The notes under the pieces were generated by a model. The model saw only the letters and a list, made by a program, of their open reading frames with translations. It was not told where the DNA came from and did not search any database. From Actinomycetota bacterium (GTDB lineage: Bacteria; Actinomycetota; Actinomycetes; Mycobacteriales; Mycobacteriaceae): 6,767 bases of DNA. The position numbers and the translations under genes are program-made. Positions within the stretch are counted from its first letter, which is position 1; each line of letters starts with the position of its first letter. The stretch is from positions 1 to 6,767 of the forward strand of contig SYAB01000488.1 in assembly GCA_005787665.1 (NCBI GenBank), given 5' to 3'. Of this stretch, positions 1 through 6,121 are shown in pieces.

Positions 1-386
1 ACGCGGGCAGCGCCCGCCGGGCGCGCCGACACCGGCGCCGACGCCCCGCCCGACGCCCTGCCCGCCCGCGATCCGGGCACCGCACCCGCCCGCCGCGATA
101 AGGTCGGGCCGGTTTTCTCAGGCCCCGCCGACACCGACCCCGAGGAAGGCGACTCCGCCGAGCGCGACGAACCCGACCCCGACACCGAGGAATCCCCCCG
201 CGCACCATCAGCCTGAGCAACCCCCACACCCACGCTCAGCGCCGCACACACACCCACGCCCAGACCAACTGCACTAACCCCCAGCCAGGCATACGGCTGA
301 CGGCGCCCTCGCGGGCCTCGGCCGCGTGCGGTACGGCCTGCGGCGGGCTCCGGACCAGACGCATCCGAGGCTGTAGAGATACTCAC
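1..386 (-). CDS. N-terminal part of an exported Ser/Gly/Ala-rich protein (3' end outside window)
   Basis: This minus-strand frame is open from a GTG at 386-384 to the window edge, giving 128 residues with no stop. An in-frame TAG (398-396) lies three codons upstream, so the GTG is the first possible start. Residues 1-31 are a basic n-region containing RGRGPRGRR. Residues 33-56 form a hydrophobic Gly/Val/Ala/Leu stretch, and AQA (57-59) before Asp60 fits signal peptidase I. From about residue 60 onward the chain is low-complexity Ser, Gly, Ala, Pro and Arg, typical of the disordered linker that precedes the folded domain in many mycobacterial exported enzymes and beta-propeller proteins. The functional domain lies beyond the window, so no role is assigned. 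RRQPY resembles a twin-arginine motif only weakly, so Sec export is more likely. The gene is divergent from the large regulator. An overlapping plus-strand frame shares its third codon positions, so GC3 does not separate the two; the signal peptide decides the strand. Confidence 0.72.
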   Translation of the reverse strand, partial: MSISTASDASGPEPAAGRTARGRGPRGRRQPYAWLGVSAVGLGVGVCAALSVGVGVAQADGARGDSSVSGSGSSRSAESPSSGSVSAGPEKTGPTLSRRAGAVPGSRAGRASGGASAPVSARPAGAAR

Positions 387-398
387 CTCGCGACGCTA
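387..398 (-). promoter_or_regulatory. Predicted leaderless promoter (-10) of the exported-protein gene
   Basis: Read on the minus strand, TAGCGT (398-393) matches the actinobacterial -10 pattern TANNNT. It is followed by six bases (CGCGAG) and then the GTG start at 386. That spacing would make G386 the first transcribed base, giving a leaderless mRNA. No purine-rich ribosome-binding site lies at a normal distance, and no convincing -35 element is visible. The same bases also supply the in-frame TAG stop. This is inference from pattern and spacing only. Confidence 0.4.
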
Positions 399-444
399 GC
401 CCGTCGCACCCACCCCAGGGATCGGTGAAACTACTGCATTGCGC

Positions 445-468
445 CCCCGATCCCCGATAATCGGGCCC
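445..468 (+). promoter_or_regulatory. Predicted leaderless promoter of the LAL regulator with palindromic -10 region
   Basis: GATAAT (456-461) matches TATAAT at five of six positions and lies seven bases before the ATG at 469, the layout expected for a leaderless transcript. It sits inside the perfect palindrome CCCGAT-A-ATCGGG (453-465). Just upstream the heptamer CCCCGAT occurs twice in tandem (445-451 and 452-458). A -10 box embedded in a palindrome is a common layout for an operator, so repression or autoregulation here is plausible but unproven. No clear -35 is seen. Confidence 0.5.
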
Positions 469-3213
469 ATGCCCTGGACCAACGGTTTCGTGGGCCGGCA
501 CGCCGAGTTGTCCCAGCTCGGACGAACCCTGACCGATGTCACCGGGCCGGCGGTGGTGGTATCCGGCGAGCCCGGCGTCGGCAAGACCGCGTTGATCGAG
601 GCGTTCTGCGCCCTCGCCGCCGACGGCTGGCGAGTCGTCCGGATCCTGGGTGTCGAGGCCGAGGCGTCCTACGCATTGGGCGGGCTCAATCAGCTGGTGT
701 CCGCCCTGGAGGAATTCCAGGCCGGGTTGGGCGAGCGGGACCGCGTCACGCTGGCGCCGGTCTGCGGTGGCGAACCGGACTCGACGGTGGTGGTCCTGCC
801 GCTGGCGACGGCAGTGCTGAACCTGCTGTCGGCGGCCGGACGCAGCCGGCCCGTTCTGGTGGTGGCCGACGACGCGCACTGGCTGGACGGAGTCAGCGCG
901 CAGGTGCTGGCCGCGGCCGGCCGGCGCCTCGCCGACCCGGCGGTGCGGATCATCGCCTCCCGCCGAACCACCGACGAGTCGGCGTTTCCCGCCGCGGGCT
1001 GGACCGACCTGCTGCTGGGTCCGCTGGATACCGACGATGCGGTGCGGCTGCTGCAACGGGCCGGTGTTGAGTTGTCCGCGGCCGCCGCAACGGAAATCCT
1101 GGCGGCAGCGGAGGGCAATCCCTTGGCGCTGGCCGAACTCCCGCGCTACAGCGGCCGGTCCGACGACCGGCCCGACGAAGGGTTGGGAAACCTTCCGCTC
1201 ACAGATCGACTGGTCGCGGTGTTCGGTGCCCGCCTGGACGAGCTCGACGCGGGAGTGCGCAACGAATTGCTCCGTGCGGCGCTCGACGGTCTGGCGGGCG
1301 GTCTGCCGTCGTCAACCGGCGCCCGGTACGTCATGCGAAACACCGCGCCCGCGGTCAAGGCCGGGCTGCTGATGATTGACCCGTTGGGAGAGAACGTCTT
1401 TCGCCACCCTCTCGTGCGTGCGGCGGTGATTCACCAGGCCGACCCGCAGGACCGTCGAGACGCCCACCGCGATCTTGCCCGGCTCTACCACGACGTGCTG
1501 GTGCGCCGCGCCGCGCACCTGGCGGCGGCGACCACCGAACCCGACCAGGACGTGGCCGAGGTGCTCGCCGCGGCCGCGAAGCTGTCGATTCGCCGTGGTG
1601 GATTGTCAGTCGGCGCCCAATGGCTGCACAAGGCCGCCACCCTCAGCACCGAACCGGACCGTCGGGCCGCACTGCTGGCCGACGCGGTCTTCCTCGCCGC
1701 GCGGGCTGACCGGCCCGGCGGGGCGGAGGACCTGCTGGAGACCGCCGCGACCGACGAGAGGGACTCGCCGCTGGCTGTCCTGGCCGAGTCCTACCGGGCA
1801 TTTCACACCGACGGCGAGGTGATCTCCACCCACCGGCGGATCCTGCGCGCCCTGGCCGAAGCGAACGCCCTGGACGACAAGACGGTGAACCGGCTGGTCT
1901 ATCTGCTGGTGTCGATCACCAACTACGCCGACACCGAGCGCTACCGGCAGCAGACCAACGCTGCCCTGCAGCCCCTCGCCGACCGGTTGGATCCAGCGGT
2001 CTCGCTGTACCGAACCGGCGTCGCCGACTTCGCCGAAACCGCTGACGCCGTCCGCTCTATGCTCCGCGGATACCTGCCGGTGCTTCCGAACCTGTCCGCG
2101 CAGCGACTGGCGCTGCTGTCGTTCCCGGCGTACTGCGTCGGCGCCATGGCCGAGTTTCGCGCTCCACTTCACTCGGCCTTCGCGCGGCTGCGCGAGCAGG
2201 GTCCGTCCGTTGACGCGATCGAATGCGGACGCGTCGTGTTAGTGGATTTGATCACCGCCGGGGACTGGCAGGGGGCCGAACAGGTCGGAGCGGACTGCCT
2301 GCAGATGGCGGAGCGGATCGAGTGCAGTCAGTTGCGGCGCCAGCAGGTGCTCGCCGACCTGGGGGTGCTGGCCGCCGGGCGCGGCGAGGTTGCCACCGCC
2401 CGCGGGTACGCCGCCGAAGTCCGCGCCTGGTCGAACCCACGGGGCCTGCACCGGCTCACCGAAGCCGCGGACCGCATCGAGGCACGGGTCGGCCTTGCCG
2501 AGGCGGACTACGAAGCCGCCTACCGCGCGGCAAGCAGGATCAACCCCCCGTACGACTCCGGAACGACCCGCTACAACGGCGGGCACGACATGGCCGAGGA
2601 CCTGCTCGACGCTGTCGAGGCGGCCGTGCACACCGGACGCATCGAGGAGGCCCGGGACCTCGCGGCCCGGGCGGTCCGCCTCAACCTCACTGATGTCTCA
2701 CCGCGGGGGGCGGCGGTGAGTGCGGCGGTCTCAGCGATGACGGCACCGGACTGCGACGCCGAGGCGCACTACCAGTCCGCACTCGCCCACCCCGACGCCG
2801 CCGAATTCCCCTTCGAGCACGCCAGGATCGAACTGGCATACGGCATGTGGCTTCGGCGGGCGCGGCGCCTCACTGAGGCCCGGACCACCCTGGGTGAGGC
2901 CGCGGCCCGCTTCGAGCGTCTGGGCGCGGCCCCGTGGTCCGGGCGGGCGCACGCCGAACTGCGGGCGGCGGGGGCCTCGTCGAAACGGGGCCTGGAAGAG
3001 TCCGCACCGCTGAGCGCTCAGCAGCGCCGGATCGCCGAGCTCGCCGCCACGGGCGCGACCTCCAAGGAGATCGCCGCCCAACTGAGCCTCTCCCCGCGCA
3101 CCGTCGACGCCCACCTGTCCAGGCTGTTCCGCAGGTTGGGGATCACCCGCCGCGCCGGGCTGAGCCAGGCCCTTCGCGACTGCGACGCAGGGTCGCCGCC
3201 GCAGGACCGCTGA
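469..3213 (+). CDS. LAL-type transcriptional regulator: STAND ATPase with C-terminal LuxR helix-turn-helix
   Basis: This 914-residue protein has the usual size and order of the large ATP-binding LuxR (LAL/MalT-like) regulators. An N-terminal AAA/STAND module carries Walker A GEPGVGKT (residues 33-40), Walker B VLVVADDAHWLD with D134/D135, and EGNPLAL (215-221), a conserved element of STAND ATPases. A long Ala/Leu/Arg-rich helical middle, likely TPR-like, probably serves as sensor and oligomerisation arm. The C-terminus (about 848-905) is a LuxR/GerE DNA-binding domain with SKEIAAQLSLSPRTVDAHLS from residue 865. Family members use ATP binding and oligomerisation to activate transcription on sensing a ligand or partner; the signal here is unknown. 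No adenylate cyclase domain is present, unlike some mycobacterial relatives. I chose ATG 469 over the in-frame TTG 439 because the -10 box lies between them and the extra ten residues (MRPRSPIIGP) look non-coding. It is divergent from the exported-protein gene, its best candidate target. It is a cytoplasmic protein. Confidence 0.93.
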   Translation: MPWTNGFVGRHAELSQLGRTLTDVTGPAVVVSGEPGVGKTALIEAFCALAADGWRVVRILGVEAEASYALGGLNQLVSALEEFQAGLGERDRVTLAPVCGGEPDSTVVVLPLATAVLNLLSAAGRSRPVLVVADDAHWLDGVSAQVLAAAGRRLADPAVRIIASRRTTDESAFPAAGWTDLLLGPLDTDDAVRLLQRAGVELSAAAATEILAAAEGNPLALAELPRYSGRSDDRPDEGLGNLPLTDRLVAVFGARLDELDAGVRNELLRAALDGLAGGLPSSTGARYVMRNTAPAVKAGLLMIDPLGENVFRHPLVRAAVIHQADPQDRRDAHRDLARLYHDVLVRRAAHLAAATTEPDQDVAEVLAAAAKLSIRRGGLSVGAQWLHKAATLSTEPDRRAALLADAVFLAARADRPGGAEDLLETAATDERDSPLAVLAESYRAFHTDGEVISTHRRILRALAEANALDDKTVNRLVYLLVSITNYADTERYRQQTNAALQPLADRLDPAVSLYRTGVADFAETADAVRSMLRGYLPVLPNLSAQRLALLSFPAYCVGAMAEFRAPLHSAFARLREQGPSVDAIECGRVVLVDLITAGDWQGAEQVGADCLQMAERIECSQLRRQQVLADLGVLAAGRGEVATARGYAAEVRAWSNPRGLHRLTEAADRIEARVGLAEADYEAAYRAASRINPPYDSGTTRYNGGHDMAEDLLDAVEAAVHTGRIEEARDLAARAVRLNLTDVSPRGAAVSAAVSAMTAPDCDAEAHYQSALAHPDAAEFPFEHARIELAYGMWLRRARRLTEARTTLGEAAARFERLGAAPWSGRAHAELRAAGASSKRGLEESAPLSAQQRRIAELAATGATSKEIAAQLSLSPRTVDAHLSRLFRRLGITRRAGLSQALRDCDAGSPPQDR

Positions 3214-3231
3214 GTTAGCTGACATGCGCTA

Positions 3232-3261
3232 TGTAGTACGTTCACGCACTACACTGGCGGT
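3232..3261 (+). promoter_or_regulatory. vapBC promoter and probable autoregulatory operator
   Basis: TGTAGTACG (3232-3240) and CGCACTACA (3245-3253) form an inverted repeat with eight of nine positions paired and a four-base centre TTCA. The right arm overlaps TACACT (3250-3255), a TANNNT-type -10 box lying six bases before the GTG of vapB at 3262, so the mRNA would be leaderless. Palindromes on the -10 are where VapB-VapC complexes usually bind to repress their own operon. The operator role is inferred from position. The gap after the upstream regulator gene is only 48 bases and shows no terminator, so some read-through is possible. Confidence 0.62.
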
Positions 3262-3540
3262 GTGGCTGACGTCCCTGTTCGCGTCCTCAACCAGGAGACC
3301 GCCCGCGTGCTCGCACGAGTCAAAGCGGGCGAAGAGATCACCGTGACCGAGCGCGGCGCGGTGATCGCCCGCATCGTGCCCGCATCCGCTGGACCTCTCG
3401 ACGATCTGGTCGGTGCGGGGCGGGTGCGGCCGGCGACGGTCCACGGTCCCGCACCCCGACCCAAGGCCGGCACAGAGGGCGGCGCCGGACAAGAGGTAGG
3501 CGAACATCTTCGGGCGCTCCGTGACGAGGAACGCTACTGA
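3262..3540 (+). CDS. vapB: VapB-type antitoxin, Phd/YefM-like
   Basis: This 92-residue protein has the form of Phd/YefM-fold antitoxins paired with VapC in mycobacteria. The N-terminal half (VRVLNQETARVLARVKAGEE, then ITVTERGAVIARIVP) is the DNA-binding and dimerising part, with the characteristic 'V..G..I.VT.RG..IARI.P' pattern. Residues from about 41 are Pro/Gly-rich, probably unfolded until bound to toxin, and end in the charged tail LRDEERY. The protein should neutralise the adjacent VapC and repress the operon. The GTG start is preferred because it follows the -10 box at leaderless spacing and no upstream in-frame alternative fits. Only two bases separate its stop from vapC. From memory, the tail and layout resemble M. 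tuberculosis VapB35; this was not checked by alignment. Confidence 0.88.
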   Translation: MADVPVRVLNQETARVLARVKAGEEITVTERGAVIARIVPASAGPLDDLVGAGRVRPATVHGPAPRPKAGTEGGAGQEVGEHLRALRDEERY

Positions 3541-3542
3541 CG

Positions 3543-3950
3543 GTGATTTACCTCGACACGTCTGCCGTGGTGAAGCTGGTCAACGCCGAGCCGCAGTCGG
3601 ACGCCTTGGCGAACTGGCTCGATGATCGCACCGAAATACCCTGGATTTCTTCGGCATTGGTCGAGGTGGAACTTGCCCGCGCGATCATCCGGTCAGGCCG
3701 GCTCGAACAACTGGCTTCGATCCCCGCTGCCATGGCCCGACTAGACCTTTTCGAGATCGATGACGTTGTCCGCACCACGGCGGCGTCCTTCCAAGATCCA
3801 GGCCTGCGATCGCTGGATGCGATCCATCTCGCGACCGCGACCGTCGCAGCGTCGGTGGCGAGCCTGGCCGCACTGGTCACCTACGACAAGCGGCTGGCTG
3901 CGGCCGCCTCGGAGGTTGGCCTGCCCATCGTGATGCCTGGCCTGAGCTGA
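3543..3950 (+). CDS. vapC: VapC toxin, PIN-domain ribonuclease
   Basis: This 135-residue single PIN domain is full length for a VapC toxin. VapC toxins are Mg2+-dependent endoribonucleases that cut specific tRNAs or rRNA and stop growth when the antitoxin is lost; the target here cannot be read from sequence. The four acidic active-site positions are all present: D5 in MIYLDTSA, E43 in SSALVEVELARA, D92 in LRSLDAIHLATA and D115 in VTYDKRLAAAA. The GTG start lies two bases after the vapB stop. GAGGA (3526-3530) is somewhat distant, so translation is probably coupled to vapB. Codon use includes ATA, CTA, TTG and TCT, rarer in the neighbouring regulator, which hints at foreign origin. From memory the sequence is close to M. 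tuberculosis VapC35, unverified. It appears intact. Confidence 0.92.
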   Translation: MIYLDTSAVVKLVNAEPQSDALANWLDDRTEIPWISSALVEVELARAIIRSGRLEQLASIPAAMARLDLFEIDDVVRTTAASFQDPGLRSLDAIHLATATVAASVASLAALVTYDKRLAAAASEVGLPIVMPGLS

Positions 3951-4024
3951 GCCGAGTTTGGATCGCGCAACTCGCTATCGACCACATCCTCACGCGCGCA
4001 TCGAAACCCGTGGAATACCGAACG

Positions 4025-4041
4025 CCTGGAGAGCTTCCAGG
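4025..4041. other. Short perfect hairpin in the vapC-to-PIN-remnant spacer
   Basis: CCTGGA (4025-4030) and TCCAGG (4036-4041) are exact complements around the loop GAGCT, giving a six-pair stem. It lies 75 bases after vapC with no T-run following, so it could be a weak terminator for vapBC or mere chance. The rest of the 147-base spacer (3951-4097) holds a second weak inverted repeat, CGAGTT and AACTCG (3953-3958 and 3969-3974). I see no antitoxin gene, no promoter with good spacing and no recognisable protein there, although the frame of the downstream PIN gene stays open throughout. Confidence 0.25.
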
Positions 4042-4097
4042 AGAGCCCGTTCAGCCTGAAGTGCGGCCTGCAGCGGAGCGCCGACGTCGACCCCTCG

Positions 4098-4508
4098 GTG
4101 CCGGCCCGGGCGTACCTCGCCGATGAGACCGGACATGATCGGGCGGTCGCCCTGCTGGCTGATCCGGCGATCGCCCTGGTTACCGGCAGTTGGACCCGAG
4201 TCGAGGTCTACGGTGCTCTGATCCGTGCGGTGCGGCGGGGCCGTGCCGACGAGAAGGGACTACTGGCCTTGCTCGACAGCGACCTTGCCGGGCCGGTGAC
4301 CGTGCTGACCGCTGCGCAGGAGCACGTCGAACGCCACGCACTGGACCTGGTGCGCCGGCATGCGCTGCGGGCAATGGACGCCTGGCACCTGGCGGTCGCC
4401 ACGATCGTGATCCCGCCACTGCTCAACTCCGGGGAGCCGAAGGCGTTCGCATCCCGCGATGCCGGACAACGAAGCTTCGCCGAGACGCTGGGATGCGCGG
4501 CGATCTGA
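4098..4508 (+). CDS. Orphan VapC-like PIN-domain protein, N-terminally truncated or start-degenerate
   Basis: This 136-residue frame carries most of a PIN domain: E36 in SWTRVEVYGAL, D94 in RAMDAWHLAVA and D121 in FASRDAGQRSFAETLG correspond to the second to fourth acidic active-site residues. The first catalytic aspartate is not in the protein as started here. It appears upstream as the GAC at 4089-4091 in the in-frame reading VDPSVPARAYLADE, which aligns with the family's usual N-terminal Y-V/L-D-T/P-S motif. Between the vapC stop (3948-3950) and 4098 this frame has no ATG, GTG or TTG, so no ordinary start would include that Asp. GGAG (4075-4078) stands seven bases before GTC (4086), suggesting a start codon may once have been there. 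No antitoxin gene precedes it. Most likely this is a decaying toxin and catalytically weak or dead. A functional short form or a non-standard start is possible but less likely. Confidence 0.6.
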   Translation: MPARAYLADETGHDRAVALLADPAIALVTGSWTRVEVYGALIRAVRRGRADEKGLLALLDSDLAGPVTVLTAAQEHVERHALDLVRRHALRAMDAWHLAVATIVIPPLLNSGEPKAFASRDAGQRSFAETLGCAAI

Positions 4509-4611
4509 CCGTCGCCGCCGGCGGCACTTCACGTTTGAGCTCGCCGCGGACCTGGGGGCACAGCAGTCCTGGGGTATCTGGGCGGGGACATTTGTTGTCA
4601 GAGGGATGCGC

Positions 4612-4632
4612 AATAATCGAAAGCATGTTCGA
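4612..4632 (+). promoter_or_regulatory. LexA (SOS) box overlapping a leaderless promoter and the start codon of the HNH gene
   Basis: TCGAAA-GCAT-GTTCGA (4617-4632) matches the mycobacterial SOS box TCGAAC-N4-GTTCGA at 11 of 12 fixed positions. It overlaps AATAAT (4612-4617), a -10-like hexamer seven bases before the ATG at 4625, and it covers that ATG. Bound LexA would block both the -10 and the start site. 13E12-family genes are known to occur among LexA-controlled genes in M. tuberculosis, so DNA-damage induction is expected. The -35 is unclear. Upstream, 4509-4611 shows nothing else convincing. Confidence 0.72.
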
Positions 4633-6058
4633 ACCAGAAGAGCACTTCTTTGTCGCGGAGGACACCGCCGAAACCCGGTCCCTGGTGGAACGGGTCCAAC
4701 GGTGGTCACGCGTGGAGAACCGGGCTGCCGCGCGGCGGTTGGACGCCATCGCAGATGTGTGGGAAACACGGCTTCGGGAGAGCGGCGATCGGGAGGACTG
4801 GGTGGTCGACGTCCACGCCTCGGTGACGGCCGAGGTCGCCGCGGCGCTGTGTGTCAGCCAGGGTCGCGCGGGCAGCTACCTCAACTACGCGCGCGCCATG
4901 CGGGAGCGGTTGCCCAGGGTGGCCGAGGCATTCCTCGCCGGCGAGGTGGACTTCCGGCTGTTCCAGACCATGGTCTACCGCACCGACCTCATCAACGACG
5001 CCGAGATCCTCGCGGCCGTCGACAGGGAATTGTCCGTCAAGGCACCGCGATGGCCGTCGCTGACCCCGGGCCGGCTCGCCGGGTACATCGACACGATCGT
5101 CGCACGCGCCGACGCGGACGCCGTACGGCACCGCCGGGACCGGCAGACCGACCGAGACGTGTGGATCGGTATGGGCGACAACGGAATTGCCGAAATCCAC
5201 GGCACTCTGTGGAACACCGACGGAGAGGCACTCGACAAGCGACTGACCGCTCTCGCAGCAACGGTGTGCGATCAAGATCCGCGCACCACCGATCAGCGCC
5301 GGGCCGACGCGCTGGGCATTCTCGCCGCGGGCGGTGACCGGCTGGGCTGCCACTGCGACCGGAGCGACTGCCCCGCCGGCGGGAAGGCTGCCAGTGCGGT
5401 GGTGGTCCATGTGGTCGCCGAGGCGGGAGACGGCGCGTTCGGTATGACGCAGGGCGCCGATGGGCTCATTCCGCCCGAACTCCTCGAGCACCTGGCGCGT
5501 TCGGCGATGCTGATGCCGCTGACCCACCCCGGCGACGCCGCGCCGGAATCCGGCTACACACCATCGCGGGCGCTCGCCGATTTCGTCCGTTGCCGCGACA
5601 TGACGTGCCGCTTCCCCGGCTGCGACCGGCCGGCCACCGAGTCCGACATCGACCACACCGTGGCGTACAGCGAGGGTGGCCGAACACACGCGTCGAACCT
5701 GAAATGCCTTTGCCGCGTTCATCATCTGGTCAAGACCTTTTGGGGCTGGCACGACACGCAACTCCCCGACGGCACAGTCCTCTGGAAGTCCCCGGCGGGC
5801 GACAGCTACGTCACCCTGCCGGGCAGCACCGTGCTGTTCCCGGGCCTGTGCCGACCGACCGGCAGGCTGACCGAGCCCGGACCGGGACCGGACGACCACG
5901 CCGCCGAACGCTGCGCGATGATGCCGCGCCGCGAGCACACCCGAGCTGAATACCGCGCCCGCCGAATTGCCGCCGAACGCCGGCAGAACCAGAGCGCTCG
6001 CGAGGCGCGGAACGCCGAACTCGCCGCGGCCCACTGCGACGATCCGCCGCCGTTCTGA
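4625..6058 (+). CDS. 13E12-repeat family protein: DUF222 domain with C-terminal HNH endonuclease domain
   Basis: This 477-residue protein has the standard layout of the mycobacterial 13E12 repeat family: a helical DUF222 region (about residues 30-300) and a C-terminal HNH nuclease fold. In the latter, C328 and C333 (CRFPGC) with C363 and H366 are likely structural zinc ligands. DIDH (341-344), N358 in NLKCLC and H367 supply the H-N-H catalytic set. The tail (about 425-477) is basic and helical, ending CDDPPPF. HNH proteins cleave or nick DNA; the cellular task of this family is not established, though links to DNA damage and mobile elements are known. Although the frame is open upstream, ATG 4625 is the start because the -10 box and SOS box sit on it and the upstream part is the orphan PIN gene in another frame. 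No frameshift or internal stop is present, unlike several 13E12 copies reported as broken. Confidence 0.93.
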   Translation: MFEPEEHFFVAEDTAETRSLVERVQRWSRVENRAAARRLDAIADVWETRLRESGDREDWVVDVHASVTAEVAAALCVSQGRAGSYLNYARAMRERLPRVAEAFLAGEVDFRLFQTMVYRTDLINDAEILAAVDRELSVKAPRWPSLTPGRLAGYIDTIVARADADAVRHRRDRQTDRDVWIGMGDNGIAEIHGTLWNTDGEALDKRLTALAATVCDQDPRTTDQRRADALGILAAGGDRLGCHCDRSDCPAGGKAASAVVVHVVAEAGDGAFGMTQGADGLIPPELLEHLARSAMLMPLTHPGDAAPESGYTPSRALADFVRCRDMTCRFPGCDRPATESDIDHTVAYSEGGRTHASNLKCLCRVHHLVKTFWGWHDTQLPDGTVLWKSPAGDSYVTLPGSTVLFPGLCRPTGRLTEPGPGPDDHAAERCAMMPRREHTRAEYRARRIAAERRQNQSAREARNAELAAAHCDDPPPF

Positions 6059-6062
6059 CGGG

Positions 6063-6112
6063 CAGACACAAAAGTCCCCGAAACTCAGATGTTCCGAGGA
6101 CCTTTGCGTCTG
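6063..6112 (-). terminator. Long hairpin terminator between convergent genes, best paired as minus-strand RNA
   Basis: Arms 6063-6084 and 6091-6112 flank a six-base loop. In minus-strand RNA all 22 positions pair, four of them as G-U wobbles and none mismatched; the loop reads AUCUGA. In plus-strand RNA the same four positions become A-C mismatches. The hairpin starts ten bases after the stop of the FadB-type gene and lies four bases past the stop of the HNH gene, so it could stop both, with a clear bias towards the minus-strand transcript. No T-run follows in the minus direction, which is common for mycobacterial terminators. Confidence 0.72.
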
Positions 6113-6121
6113 ATCGTGCCG

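Noticed and set aside
1..216. Plus-strand open frame ending at a TGA (214-216), reading as an acidic Pro-rich C-terminal tail.
   Set aside because: It mirrors the minus-strand signal peptide/linker gene codon for codon; only the minus strand has a recognisable start, signal peptide and promoter.
439..468. Longer regulator start at TTG 439.
   Set aside because: The -10 box and palindrome lie inside this stretch and the added residues do not resemble the family N-terminus, which normally begins shortly before the FVGR motif.
274..1056. 260-residue minus-strand frame antisense to the regulator's ATPase domain.
   Set aside because: Arg/Gly/Gln-rich shadow with no domain, overlapping clear Walker motifs on the other strand.
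3990..4133. Minus-strand frame of about 48 codons ending at 3990, with a Leu/Ala/Gln-rich stretch (ALQAERALLEALQAFGIPRV) that looks helical.
   Set aside because: It is codon-for-codon antisense to the orphan PIN frame, has no promoter or ribosome-binding site, and shows mixed third-position use. It could only matter if an antisense regulator were found.
4190..4624. N-terminal extension of the DUF222/HNH frame to 4190 (622 residues).
   Set aside because: The extension is an off-frame reading of the orphan PIN gene; the family N-terminus, promoter and SOS box all point to ATG 4625.
4706..6034. 442-residue minus-strand frame antisense to the HNH gene.
   Set aside because: Typical high-GC antisense shadow without a domain; the plus strand carries DUF222 and HNH motifs.
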